64,000 nt of DNA from Ancylostoma caninum. Lineage: Eukaryota; Nematoda; Chromadorea; Rhabditida; Ancylostomatidae. The notes under the pieces are model-generated. The model made no database searches. It saw only the letters and a list, made by a program, of their open reading frames with translations, and was not told where the DNA came from. The position numbers and the translations under genes are program-made. Location of the stretch: the NCBI GenBank assembly GCA_037903475.1, contig JBAJFG010000328.1, positions 541,917 to 605,916 of the forward strand, written 5' to 3'. Below are positions 1 through 11,976 of this stretch, one piece after another (within the stretch, counting starts at the first letter, position 1; each line of letters begins with the position of its first letter).

Positions 1-463
1 ACACTGATCCTAGGACTCTCTAATCCCTGCGCGACCTCGTGAGTAAGTGCGCCTCACGTCCATCCTCAAGGCAAGGACCGAGTGCGGTTTTTGAATCCTC
101 TTAACAAAGCACCGTAACGACGGCACTGGCGAAAAAATGGATACAGTCTCCAATGATGAAAGCGAGAGGTTTATACAGTTCTTTCAGGGTTTCGTGGCGG
201 GACCTTACTTTAGCAGTCTCGAGACCTCCGGGCGAGTGAGTGTCTACAGCGGCTTGACATTGCGTAACAGCAGTGTACGGAGCAGAGTAGCCCCTCTGTT
301 GGCGCTTTAGCAGTACTCCTAAGTGATACTCCTGGAATGGGTGGATAAGTATCCTGAGAGGTCCCGCAGCGATGGACCGCACTCGGTCCTTGCCTTGAGG
401 ATGGACGTGAGGCGCACTTACTCACGAGGTCGCGCAGGGATTAGAGAGTCCTAGGATCAGTGT
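1..463. mobile_element. Foldback/MITE-like element with 88-bp terminal inverted repeats
   Basis: Bases 1-88 are the exact reverse complement of 376-463 by eye, both ending in ACACTGATCCTAGGACTCTC. The roughly 290-bp centre shows no transposase; the short open frames across it are not protein-like. The element starts at the first base of the window, so its true left end and any target duplication may lie outside. Arms this long and unmutated suggest a recent foldback-type DNA transposon, or the edge of a larger inverted duplication. Confidence 0.75.
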
Positions 464-687
464 TTGTTTCTAAGAAGGACGGTAAAATCCAATTCACAGG
501 AAGAACGAATGAAGTACGGGTCATCCTAAACTGTTGTGACATTTCCTAAAAGCACATGCGATTGACCAAACTCTGAATATATCCTGACTTTCTTCCATTA
601 TTCTCGAGATTTACAAGTAGTGCGGGTGCACTGGTGACGGGCAAATGTGCCGGGGCTCCATAGTTCAGAAAAAAACACCAGAACACC
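464..687. other. Short spacer, no gene seen
   Basis: Spacer between the foldback element and the minisatellite. I see no gene or RNA here. The last 30 bases contain weak versions of the minisatellite phrase, so the array may start slightly earlier in degenerate form. Confidence 0.4.
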
Positions 688-2046
688 AGGGTAGGAATCC
701 ACCGATCGGGAAAGGGTCCGCCGTGCCCCAACAATGGGGGAAACGCCAATATACGGGTCCACGGATGGAGAACGGGTCTGCCGTGGACAAGTAGTGGGGA
801 GACGCCAGTTTACGGGTCCACGATGAAGAATGGATCTGCCGTGGCCAATAGCAGGGAAAACGCCAGGATATGGTTCCACGGATGGCGAATAGGTACGTGG
901 TGGCCCAGTCGTGGGGAAAACGCCAGAATAAGGGTCCACGAATGAAGAATAGGTCTGCCAAAGCCAATAGTAAGGAGAACGCCTGGGTAAGGGCCCCGCG
1001 GGTGGAGGATGGGTCTGCCGCGGCTCATAGTGGGAGAAACGCCAGTATACGGGTCAATGGATGGAGGATGGGTCTGCCTGCGGCCAGTAGTCAGGAAAAA
1101 GCCAGAATATGGGTGCACGGATGGAGAACGGATCTGCCGTGGCCAATAGTAAGAAATACGCCAGGATGAGGGCCCACGAATGGAGGATGGGTCTGCCGCG
1201 GCTCAGTAGTGGGAAAAACGCCAGTATACGGGTCAGTGGATGGAGGATGAGTCTGCCGTGGCCAATAGCAGAGAAGACACCAAGATAAGGGTCCACGGAT
1301 GGGGAGTAGGTACGCCGTGGCCCAGTTGTGAGGAAAACGCGAGGTCAAGGGTCCATTGATGGAGAATGGGTCCGCCGTGGCCAGTAGTAAGGAAAACGCC
1401 AGTGTACGGGTCAACAATGAAGTATGAAGCCGTCGTGGACCAGTAGTGGGGAGACGCCAGTTTACGGGTCTACGATGAAGAATGGGTCTGCCGTGGACCA
1501 GTAGTGGGAAAAACGCCAGTATTCGGGTCAATGGATGGAGGATGGGTCTGCCGTAGAAAATAGCAGGGAAAACACCAAGATAAGGGTCCACGGATGGAGA
1601 GTAGGTACGCTGTGGCCCAGTTGTGGGGAAAACGCCAGGTTAAGGGTCCACTGATGGAGAATGGGTCCGCCGTGGCCAATAGTAAGGAAAACGCCAGTAT
1701 ACGGGTCAACAATGAAGTATGAAGCCGTCGTGGCGAATAGTAGGGAAAGCACCAGGATAAGAGTCCATGGATGGAGAATGGGTCTGCCGTGGACCAGTAG
1801 TGGGGAAAGGCCAGTATACGGATAAGAAGAATGGGTCTGCCGTAGCCAATAGTAAGGAAAACGCCTAGATAAGGGCCTCGCGAATAGAGGATGGGTCTGC
1901 CGCGGCCCAGTAGTGGGGAAAACGCATAAAGGTCCACGGATTGGGAATGGGTCTGTCTTGGCCCAACCGTGGGGAGAACGTCAGGATACGGGCCCACAGC
2001 TGGATCGGGTCCGCCGTGATCAATAGTAGAGAAAACACCAAGATAA
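688..2046. repeat. Minisatellite, 58-60 bp unit, about 24 degenerate copies
   Basis: A phrase of the form GGGTCCACGGATGGAGAATG, then GGTCTGCCGTGGCC, then an AAAACGCCAGTATAC-like end recurs every 58-60 bp, starting near 756, 813, 872, 929, 988, 1049, 1109, 1168, 1229, 1288 and so on to 1988. There is a higher-order layer: the block starting near 1288 recurs near 1583, a step of about 295 bp or five units, sharing unit-specific variants such as GGTCAACAATGAAGTATGAA. Long minus-strand open frames here are repeat translations in shifting frames and not genes. Confidence 0.85.
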
Positions 2047-2397
2047 CGGTTGCAGTGGTGTAAAAGATGATTATTCGCACTACGTTGGATATGCTAAGTT
2101 GTACACAGGTTCTTGAGCCGTCTGGAAGATACTCCCGTGCAGAGTTGGGAGCGGCTGGCCATGAGTAGTACATAGGCGTTGAATGAATGCACTTACAAAA
2201 AAAAACAGTAAGTAGTACCATTGTATCGGAAAAAAGTTTTACATGTAGATGTGTGATTAAGAATATGGAAGAAGGCAAGGACCACGAGAAGTGTGGAAGA
2301 CCGACGTTGGTGAGGCGGCCAGACTGGTAGAATATACGCAATTCATGAAGAGGGCTCAGTATTTGAGCTTAGCTAATGATTAATCTTGTGTTTTTGT
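2047..2397. other. Unassigned stretch between minisatellite and Tc1-like element
   Basis: The reading frames are short and not protein-like. Apart from faint minisatellite-like words near its left edge I see no gene, RNA or repeat that I can name. Confidence 0.3.
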
Positions 2398-2399
2398 TA

Positions 2400-3237
2400 C
2401 AGGGTGACAACAAAGTCTTTGGCCAAATATAATGAATTGAAAGACTGGGATCAGGCAGGCTAGCAGTCTGAAAATTTACCAGGGTCATGTGGAATCCATG
2501 TGCTTTAAGAATCCGCTCTCGGATTTTGGATATCTCTTTCGGCTTCTCCGTAGAGTCGACAGAGCCGTTGGCTTCTGCAATGCACGAGGGCCGCAAGTTG
2601 GTCGAGAATTTATGACAATGTTTTCTTGTTAGTTCTATGCTAGGGAAGCTGTTGTTTGAGCGAAAGTTAGTTCAACTTCTGTGCTTTAGGGACTACAATT
2701 CAGAAATCTAGAGGTCTCCGTTTCAGGGAGCACGATAATTATTAAGCAAATATGATCGTCTGGTGAAATCAGAGACTGAAGAGTCTGAACCAACTTTTCG
2801 TTGCTTTTTCTTTTGAAACTTGATGGAAAACTTTTGTCAGAAGCCCACCCAATTTTTATCAGATGTGCTCAAGCGTAGGAAATTGCATACTTATTCAGAT
2901 TTTGCTCTGCTCACGTTTGTCCACTGTTTTGTGCATTCTAATGGGAAAAAGTGTCGGTGACAGTCTGTTGACTATTTCCAGTCAATAAAACAAGTTTACA
3001 CGGAGATCTCCTTAGGATAGAAAGCTTCTACCCTTTCGAATATTGGGCGGAAAAATAGTGATCTGAAGAGCAAATCAGAGGAAGTTCTTGGAAAAGATGT
3101 CATCGAGGCTCTACATGCGGCCATTTTCGTGTCTACCTCGTTTCATTGCAGATCATACAAGGTTCAAATAGAGCTTTTCAGAAGCGCAAGAAATAATTGC
3201 TACGAAGTCTTTGGCCAAAGACTTTGTTGTCACCCTG
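2400..3237. mobile_element. Tc1-type non-autonomous transposon with 26-bp TIRs and TA duplications
   Basis: The left end (2400-2425) begins CAGGGTGACAACAAAGTCTT. The right end (3212-3237) is its exact reverse complement. A TA dinucleotide flanks both sides (2398-2399 and 3238-3239), the target-site duplication typical of the Tc1/mariner superfamily. The right TIR also contains a local palindrome around TTTGGCCAAA. The 838-bp body shows no transposase reading frame, so this is probably a MITE or an internally deleted Tc1 derivative. Confidence 0.8.
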
Positions 3238-3239
3238 TA

Positions 3240-4575
3240 ATTCTCTAGGCATTTCACATGTGTGAAGCTTTTCTACCTGCCTCAAGTGGCTGCCCCACCC
3301 CACTTTCTAGCGTCCCAAAGCGGCGCTAGTAACTACAAATTTTGAATAACTATTTATTGATTTTCATCAACCATCGTTGACTGGTTACACACTGTCATAC
3401 CTTGCTAAATTGAAGCGTTTACTCTGTATTTTAGTGCACAAGCTTTCTCCAAATGAACGGATATCGTGCCTGCACAATCGCATCGAGACTTCATAGGATG
3501 CGGCAGAAGCATCCACCACATGAGGAGACTGCATAGGTCCAGCCACCACCAGCTTCCGAAACGCTACAGGCATCCCTTCAGTGGTAGTGCCTAAACCGTC
3601 GCAACAATGGAAGGGAGGTTTTCCTGCTGCTCACATTGTGCAGTCTGAAATCTTTAAACCCTATGCTGCGAAACAGCGAAGATGATGAAATCACCATCCC
3701 GTGCATGCGGGAGAGCCAGCAGTGACGTAAGTGGCGAGTCTCGGAACGAACGTGTCTGAGTTCCTAAAAATCGACCATCCCGCCTTGCAGTCTGCACCTC
3801 AAGATTGCCGATGTCTATGAGTGCCGTTGCGTTATGCAACAATATATCTAGCCGCTCTAGCCTCCTTACGGCGCTTTGTTTAATAGATCGCGTTCCATCA
3901 TCAATCGAGACCGTGCAGCCCTCTAGGGTCCGATATCTCCCATTATATCGATCGACTCCTGCAGTGCGAACTCTCATACGACTGAACGCAGGCAACGCTG
4001 GCGGCGCCCTCATATAGGCAGTTCAGTGAGTGGGCGGAGCCTATGGATGAAACGCAGCACAACTCCGTGTACGAGGTGTCGATCCGTGGCTGCACGTCTC
4101 CTCCAGAATGGGACGATTCCAGAAGAGGGTTTCCCGCATTTTTGAGTTGCGTACGTACACCAGTGTAATCAGCACTGCCTCCTAGAGTTTTCTAGTATCA
4201 ATACCCCAAGTTGATCCAGGGCCTGGACACTGGCTTCAGCTCCCCCCACCCGGTTTCTTCTGTGCCCTGAAGGCAGCATGAGCCATCATTGAGAGGTACG
4301 AGAGGTACTGTTAGCTGCATCGCACTCTCGAGACAGAACGTAAACGTATTGAGCTTCTTCAGTCGCTTCTCAACCACGGGGAAATGTGAAGTAAAGCAGG
4401 TGTAGGAGATCAGATTTTTGGAGAATAAGGCGAGTGCTCGCAAGTCGCAGTAGATTTCTATTGAAACGGCGAAAAATTTAGAGAAAACATTCGACCTGCG
4501 CACGAACTTAGTACTATGACATCATTATGCTTACATCGACTGACCATTTCGTGAAAAATGCTTTCTGATTTTCAG
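3240..4575. other. Stretch upstream of the POP exons, no gene assigned
   Basis: A 119-codon minus-strand open frame at 3654-4013 is the longest here. It contains RLERLDILLHNAT, which loosely recalls the N-N-A-G region of short-chain dehydrogenases, but no cofactor-binding glycine motif or YxxxK motif is visible. I searched this stretch for propeller exons of the POP gene and found none. No RNA gene is seen. Confidence 0.3.
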
Positions 4576-7500
4576 CATAGAATCTACGTACACGACCTTA
4601 CCAGTGGCCTTCGACTTTACAGTATACCTTTGGGAAGTGGGTCAGTAGCAATTTTTTTTACTTGGAAAACAAAAAAAAACTTGGACTTTCTCAGCTTATT
4701 CCAGGTCTGTTCGTGAAATCAGTGGCAAAAAAGCTCGAAGCGAAGTGCTCCTGAGCTTAGAGTCTTTCACTGTTCCAAAAATTATTTATCGTATTGATTT
4801 TGCCACTGCCAATAGAACAGAAGCTCCAGCACTGATAGAATGGAGACGCACACATGTAACGGGTTTAGACGAAGACGCTTTTTTGGTCGAGCAGGTATTT
4901 TTCGAGAGCGAAGACAAAACAAAGGTAATTAACAAAAATCTCATTGCGACATAAAGTACGGTGCATTACCATTCACTTTTAGGTTCCAATGTATATAATT
5001 TCATTGAAGGATGCGCCACGAAATGGTGAAAGTCCAACAATATTGTACGGCTATGGAGGTGAGCCGCTTTCGCTGTAGCAATTAAAATGAAACAAATGAG
5101 ATCAAACACTTGGATCGCAAAGGCCAGCCGCCAGCAGTTATTTAGTGAAAATTGAGATAGCGAATGAACATCTTTTACTTAAAGACGGTGCTCCACCTCG
5201 TTTTGTTCGTTGAGCTGACTGTCCAGCTGTGTACATGAATTCTTCAAAACGAGCTTGATGAAGTTTTATTCGGGATGGGATCTGTATCAGTTTGCTAACC
5301 AAGGTGATGTGGCAGAACGTTTATCACTGCTGATTTCATCGATGAGAGAGAACGAGACGTGTTAGCCAAGGCCGCAGCTGTGGCTTGCAACCAATACAGT
5401 AGGAGATAACCATCTACCGGCTCCTAGATGCTACCATTCCAGTATAAAGTCGGAATTTTTGTCAGTTTTGTGTCTTCTGGTATACCATTGGAACTGGCAT
5501 GGCAAGATGGTTAACGATCTGTCGCTATCTCCAACATTGAAGAATACCAGGTGTAACATGCGACACTGTCTCTTGCTGGATCGAATGGAACTATATTGTA
5601 ATCATGATTTACTGTACAATGTTTGGGACCCATGTCCATGTCGTGTTCTATTCAGCAAAACTTCGTCTCTATTCAGTATCAAGGGAGTGCGCAGTAACAA
5701 CGGAATTTCTAGCGTGTTGATATGGATTGCGTCAGAGCGTTTCTTCAGGGTTACGATGCTCATGTTGCAGGAACGTATTTGCAATATGCTCACAGTAACC
5801 TTATAAAAATGATCTAAGGCATAACGTGGACGTCAGATTGTGTTTGGAACCTCAAATAACCCTACTGTGCAAGGTTTCATCAGATTCTGAGAGAAGATAC
5901 CTCTAGAGGACATCTAGCGCTTCCATGCAATACTGCATTTTCGCAAAAAAAAAACGGATGTCATTTTCGTGATGAGCGTGTGAAGGAATCCCCACGGGAG
6001 GAACGCCGAAGAAAATGGGGTAAAAATGATGCGACATCTAGTGGGTTGTATTGTACGTTATGCGTTCATACTTTTGCACTTGTGATGAATTCTCTAACCG
6101 ATACTACTGTGGCAATTTATATACCAGCAGTGAATAATAGTACTTGTTTTATTTGCTTTTTTTGGGTTCCTGCCTTGTGTCGCACCTGAAATTTATGGGT
6201 GAAAGAAACTTCGCGTAAAAATGGGAAGCGAACAGCACACTGAAAAATGGAGCAGGCCTTGCAATAGTCCAAAAGCGGAGTCTATGTTGAAGTTCAAAAT
6301 TTTCACGGAAAAAATCAGTGGAAGAGTTACTACAGTGCTTTTCATAAGTATAGATGCAGCAGAGAAAATGCGTAGTCGATTCACCACAGCTTTTTAAGAA
6401 AAGTTACAAACGTCAATCGATTCGTCATACCAGAAAACCTAGCTTCGCGTTGTTTCACTTGTGATCATGCATAATGCCGGATCGACTTGACACTTCTCCT
6501 ATAGTTAGTTATCGACGGCGGTTCAAATGGACGCTTACTCAATGCGAGGCGTAATAGGTGAGATGGGGTTGGTTGCTCTATTCATAATCGTAATCGCATA
6601 AGTTGACTAGAGGAAATCGGGTTTGAAACTTTTACCTTGATGGGAAATTTCATGTGTAGAGATAGTGGCCATATGACAAGGCGCAAAGAATGTTGTGCCA
6701 TCAAAAGAATGGGTGAAAAAAGACTACTGTTTCGAAACTGATGTGGTGCTTCGAGCTCAAATGCTTGGATATTGAAACCATTACAGACTTCTTCGATGGG
6801 ATTATCTTCGTAGTGCTCCAGGTACTAATGCAACTCTCAATGTCAGATACGAAAATTCAAATCGGGGTTGCAGTGCCGTGCTTATGTAGCAGCTCTAGAC
6901 TAACTATAATATTTTTTCATCTTTCCGTCTTATGATTGGTCTTCCTGAAAAAATTTCCTGCCGTAATGATAAGCTTTAGCAAAAACGTTCTGAAATATGT
7001 AGATGATTGTACATAGTACGATGGTTTGGCCTCTAACCGTATGCTGTTGCAGTTTGTAGGTTACAAGAATTTATCTTGTTACCTCTAAATGAGGTTTCAC
7101 TGCCACCATGCCTCGTAATGTCCTTACTCCATGCGACATGCAAAACGTATGAGAGGAAGTGTTTATTCTTGGAAACTAACTATTAAAATTATTCGTCTAT
7201 GTCCTGTTCTTTAATTACAATAAGCATTGTGACGAAAAACACTAGTATTCAAGTCGAAAGAACTCGTTCACCTATGTGGATTTTATTTCACATTGAAGGT
7301 TTTGCCATCTCAAGATTGCCCTATTTCTCGGCTTCCAATCTCATGTTTGTTAAACATTTCAAAGGATTCTTTGCGTTAGCCAACATTCGCGGAGGAGGGT
7401 AAGTTGTCTGGAGTAAAACTAGGAATCTTACACCTTCTCAGTAAGGCTTCTTCAGGGAATACGGTGAAAGATGGCATAAAGGAGGAATGCGAGAGAATAA

Positions 7501-10500
7501 ACAGAATGTATTTGATGATTTCATAGGTGCTGCTGAATTCCTCATCAACAACAACTACACGAATAGAAAGAAGTAGGGTACCATTATTGTCCATCGTTTA
7601 TCATTTCTCCAAGTAGAATTGTAATGTTATGTAATATTTTTATCTTCTAAGGTTAGCTATCAACGGTGGTTCAAATGGAGGCTTACTTGTTGCAGCATGC
7701 GCACAACAGCGCCCTGACCTGTACGGAGCCGTAATAGGTGAAGTGGGGTTGGTAACCTTATTCGTGATCTTGGTCGCATAAGTTTGCTAGAGGAAGTCTT
7801 GTTCGAAATTTGTTATCGTGTTTTCTTGCCCCTAACGAGTTTTACTAACATAGTCTTGGGCTCCTAATAATCCTTCATTCGATCCCTCGCTGCCGAGTTG
7901 AGCGAGTTTTCCGAAATGAGGCCAACTTGAAGCGAGTATTTATTTGTCTTCAAGGACGTTATGGATTTTTTTTTTGAATTCTGCGACGTTTCTTCTTTCC
8001 TCCCTTCTGAGCACCGCTGCCGGAAGAGTGCACCAGCACCTAGTACTAGAAACAGGGAATCGTTCGAGAAATTCACTCACTAACCGCTGGGACACCATTC
8101 TGTGTAAAACGCCACGCAGATTTTGTTGACTCCAAATCCCGCCGCGTTCGGTTTCTTCTCATTGTTTCTGAGTGGAACCTGCCTTCCTCATCACTTTATA
8201 TACCCATGCGAACCATTATCACATCAGGCCGAAGGAATTGAATCATTTACACAGAACATTCCACGTTAATCGCTCACTATGCATGTCAACTCTGAGTTGA
8301 GCGTAAGTAAGTCGAGAGGTGCTTATCGGCCTCTCCTATGCTGGCAACGCCATTTCGATTTTCTGATCAGTCAACTTAGAATTGACCACTTGCTCAACAC
8401 CGAGTTCATTTTTAAACTCAACTGCGATGATATCACTATCAACTCGGTGTTCAGCTTCATATCTGGATACGTATGAAACCTATGGACATTCAGCTGACTT
8501 GGCTGAACTCTGCTTTGACGTTTCAGTTGAGCTTATCTGAAGTTCAGGGGCTTTACTACGGGCCTTAGTTTCATTAGGAATATACTTGGAGAATGAGGCC
8601 TTTGTTGACCTGGTAATGTTTGTCTCTCGCTGTTCGCCCAGTCAGCAAAACGCTGACTACATAATTCGTTGGGGAGATACAATAGGCGCCACTTTAGCAC
8701 TGGACGAGCTGACCCGAAATTGCCAGTATATCAGACGTTCGGTCTAGTGGTATTCGTCAGCACACTAAAAATGTTCAACGAACACAAAGAATCATGGCTT
8801 ACTTGCAATGAAATCCAAATCGAACTCGTGAACACACCTGCCTTGCGCGATCAGCGCAACAAAATATACATTAGCGAACACAGGCCGCGATCACTCGTGC
8901 TAGGGTGTGTGAGTCCCACATGACCTGACCCATGGCGTGCATACCCTCATGGGAAAAAGCACCCCGATCTCATGAATTTCTCGTGTTTCGCGTACGGTTA
9001 GATGTGAGTTCTAGGCCTGCCAAAACCTCAAAGTCTAGCAAAATCTCAAACGCGAAGATTTGAGTGGATGCTAAACATGCAAAATAGAGCGTTGTTGTTA
9101 AGGGATTAAGCTCAAAGGAGCGATAACGCTTGTTTTTTAGCTTGGTGCATAATTGATGCAGTTTTTTCGCAACCTCTTTTGTCGTCAGAAACAATGCCCT
9201 TTAAGTGGTTTTCTCGTGCAAAATAATCTACTTTTGTCATTTATTGGAACTACCTTCGAAAAAACACATTCGTCATCATGTAGCCCAACACTTGGGAAGG
9301 TTCGGAAGAAGCACAGTCGTCTTGTGATCTCAGTGAACCTTTTGTTAAGAAGCAATCAGCGAAGCCAAGTTGAACGAGAATTCATACTCGTACAACACAA
9401 GCCTCACAAATGAAGATAGAAGAGATCGACCATCAAATATTGAGGACAGGAAATTTTCTGGCGGTCGTGAATGAGGACGAATGCTTGGCAACGAGAGTGC
9501 TGACCGAAGACTCCAATTCATCATTCGTCCAACGTCATTCCTCTCTATTGGCTCCGAAAAGCAAGGAGATTGGCTGCATGGGTTGAGTGAGTAGTAGATG
9601 AACTCCCTGACATAAACAAAATTGAACGTGTCCGAACTTCCACCGTTTTCTACCGCGAAACGAGCATACTCGCTTGTTGAAGAATCTCGTCAATCAAACA
9701 ACCTCCTCTTGCACGGTTGACAAAGGTTCTTGGACGCTGAAATTTCATAGTCGAGCTTTTCCTTTTCCATCTGTGAGGACTGTGCTGCCCTACTTCAACT
9801 ACTTGAACATCTTTCGACTTGGCTTTACTGATTGGTATTCAGCCAGAATTTAGTTCAGATCGCAAATACGACTGTGCTACATTCCAAGTTTTCCCTAACT
9901 GGCAGAGTAAGCATGGTGAATGTGTGCACAATTTTCGGCAGCACCGTTACCAAATGAAAAAAAACTGGGTTGTTTCCATTAAAAATCATTTGAAAAGTCT
10001 GATCTTTCAACGAAAAAACGGAATCGCAAAAAAGCTGCTTTAATTACTTACCAACCTAATAAACTGGGCGACTTACTTAGGTTAAATAACGTTTCCCTGT
10101 GATTTCAACGGTGCCGACATGAATTATATTAGGACATGCATTATGTTGAGGATTCTGTTGAACTGATGGGTCATGTTGTCAACTCCGGTCAGCCAGCAGT
10201 TCGTCAAACCTGGAGCTGCAACTGCCTCACCAAATACTACCTAGTCCAATACTCATAAATCTATCATTGTAACAATGCATTTCACAAGAGGTAGTAAAGG
10301 AGGAATAGCACACCCTCGCAGTGAAGAAAGGGTTTAACAAGTGTCCCGCTGAGAGACTCTTCAAGACACAGACTGGTTGTGTACCTCGAGATAATCGCTT
10401 ACACAACAGATCAGACATTAGAGTCAAAACCACAATTGTAATTGATATTGCTACAATTCAAAATAAGTAACGTAAGTAGAAACTGAGAGTAATGAAAATT

Positions 10501-11961
10501 TGTTTCCTACAGTGATGTGTTCTAATGATATTCTGTGTGGGCTTTTTGTCTCCATTCCAGTTCGATTTTCACTTCCTTCAAAAAGTAGCCGATTTTTATT
10601 TCAATTACCCAGCTGGTTTCTCTTTTGTTCAACTTCTTATTATCACTCATGTTGCGCATCCATCTCATGTGACCTCAGCTAAGTTTATAAAGTTGAGTCA
10701 AGTTTTATGGTGAAGATTCCTCACTGTAAGTATTTCCCCATTACGCAGCCTTTGTCCAATTCCATAGCTATTTACCCGCTAGCGTATTGCTTTGTACAAT
10801 CAGGCCTTGCCCATCGCCGATGTATTGCTGTATTATTACAATTATCCCAAGATTCTTCCTGAAGATTTCGAAGATCACGTGATTCCATTCACATTTTTGA
10901 GCCAGAAGATTTGAATACTTGCACTCTAGGCAATCGTGTTTGTATTTGTATTCTCTTAAACAGGTATTATTGTGGACGATGCGGTGAATGTTTATTACTT
11001 CTCAACTCAAAGAAAATAGCTCTTGCTGTCTTAGCGTAACAAACATTCTATTTGTTGGATTGCTCGCTTGCTTGCATGTGATGAAGACCTAAGCAGAGTT
11101 GGTTTTCGAATGAATATAATAACATCTTTTACATTTTAAGAAAAAGTGTGAAACAAATCTGCATAGGAGCCAGTAAGGAACTTTCTGGATATCACTTTGA
11201 GAACTGGATCATTTGGTAGTATTTTCTGAATGCATTTCTTGGTGAATTCGTAGATTGTTTCGTACCAAAAATTTTAGGACACATATCCGCAGCAGAGATC
11301 ATTGAGGAGCATACATTCTAGCTATAACATTAATCGTGAAACTGATTGGAAATGGAATGAAAGTCATGTAGGAGGATTTCAGAGTTCTTGACATGCTACG
11401 CTTCCATAAATTCACAGCTGGTGCGATCTGGATGTCAGAGTTCGGTAACCCAGATGACCCCAAGGATTTCAAATTTATATACAAGTTCGTCTGTTGATGG
11501 ATCATTGATCTGCTCTGATAAAATCAAGTGATATCTTTCTAGTGAGATATTTTCCGGCTTTATTTTCAGATATTCGCCTTTACATAATATCCGCTTCCCT
11601 GAAAGTGGCCAATGGCCATCTACCCTAATGCTGACTGCCGATCACGACGATCGAGTAGTGCCTAGTCACACTCTAAAATACGCTGCCACGTTGTACCAGA
11701 AGGTGAGTGATATCGGAGTATCATATAGATGATAGATTTCCTCATTATCTCAGGCCAAAATGCACCCGCAACAAACCAATCCACTCTTGTTCCGCATTGA
11801 ACAAAAAGCTGGTCATGGTCATGGAAAACCTACTGCGAAATGGGTATGTCACGGCCTTTATCTTAAACACGTCCTGCATAAGTGAACAATTTCAGATTTC
11901 CGAAATAGTCGACAAGTTCAGCTTTCTGCAAAGGGTGTTATTTATGAGATGGCAAGAATAA
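4576..11961 (+). CDS. Prolyl oligopeptidase (S9A), catalytic domain; 5' exons outside or missing
   Basis: Serine peptidase that, in its family, cleaves short peptides after proline, normally in the cytosol. Ten exons join in frame: 4576-4640, 4705-4924, 4983-5058, 7299-7398, 7456-7572, 7652-7747, 11383-11484, 11570-11702, 11754-11843 and 11896-11961 (TAA). They give 354 codons. Family landmarks in order are [32 protein letters not shown], the nucleophile motif [10 protein letters not shown] (Ser), [28 protein letters not shown] (Asp) and [13 protein letters not shown] (His). All three catalytic residues are present and no frame is broken. Full-length POP is about 700 residues, so roughly the first half (propeller) is absent; I found no such exons back to position 1. 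They could lie beyond a long first intron, since introns of 2.2 and 3.6 kb occur here, or the gene may be 5'-truncated. Acyl-aminoacyl peptidase is less likely given the close match around GGSNGG. Confidence 0.9.
5059..7298 (+). other. Third visible POP intron (2.24 kb) carrying an exon relic
   Basis: This intron separates the LYGYGG exon from the [10 protein letters not shown] exon. Its donor is GTGAGC and its acceptor is ATTGAAG. The reading frames inside, including those near 5459-5806, do not resemble POP or any protein I know. The only interpretable content is the decayed copy of the active-site exon described separately. Confidence 0.6.
6504..6627 (+). pseudogene. Decayed duplicate of the POP active-site exon
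   Basis: Starting at GTTAGTTATCGACGGCGG, this stretch matches exon 6 of the POP gene plus its downstream intron (7652-7800). The serine-motif words GGTTCAAATGGA are kept. About 40 bp are deleted after GGACGCTTACTC, and the match resumes through GTAATAGGTGA, ATGGGGTTGGT and ATCGCATAAGTT. The duplicate therefore includes intron sequence, lies upstream of exons 4-5 and has lost the reading frame. It looks like a local genomic duplication and not a retro-copy. Confidence 0.75.
7748..11382 (+). other. Sixth visible POP intron (3.6 kb)
   Basis: This intron lies between the GGSNGG exon (donor GTTGGT) and the [10 protein letters not shown] exon (acceptor GATTTCAG); the split glycine codon fits. It contains a degraded mariner copy at 9137-10059. 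Several short open frames, for example 8669-8923 and 10500-10713, show no recognisable domain. Confidence 0.6.
9137..10059 (+). mobile_element. Degenerate mariner-like element inside the POP intron
   Basis: The left end reads TTAGCTTGGTGCATAATTGA. The right end, read inward on the minus strand, begins TTAGGTTGGTAAGTAATTAA. Both are mariner-type TIRs of the TTAGGTTGG family, and TA follows the right end. Near 9411-9450 the plus strand still spells [12 protein letters not shown], which resembles the linker after the transposase helix-turn-helix, but frameshifts and stops break it. At 923 bp it is shorter than the usual 1.2-1.3 kb, so it is internally deleted and inactive. Confidence 0.7.
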
Positions 11962-11976
11962 ACATCGTACAATAAA
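11956..11976 (+). promoter_or_regulatory. Candidate polyadenylation signals of the POP gene
   Basis: AATAAA occurs at 11956-11961, overlapping the stop codon, and again at 11971-11976, ten bases after it. The second is the better candidate. It would give a very short 3' UTR, which is common in nematodes. Confidence 0.45.

Noticed and set aside
598..1997. Several 100-175 codon proline/glycine-rich minus-strand frames
   Set aside because: They are translations of the 58-60 bp minisatellite in changing frames; the period is not a multiple of three, and no splice or start context exists.
3654..4013. Possible short-chain dehydrogenase exon (RLERLDILLHNAT)
   Set aside because: No glycine-rich cofactor motif, no YxxxK and no flanking exons; one short resemblance is not enough.
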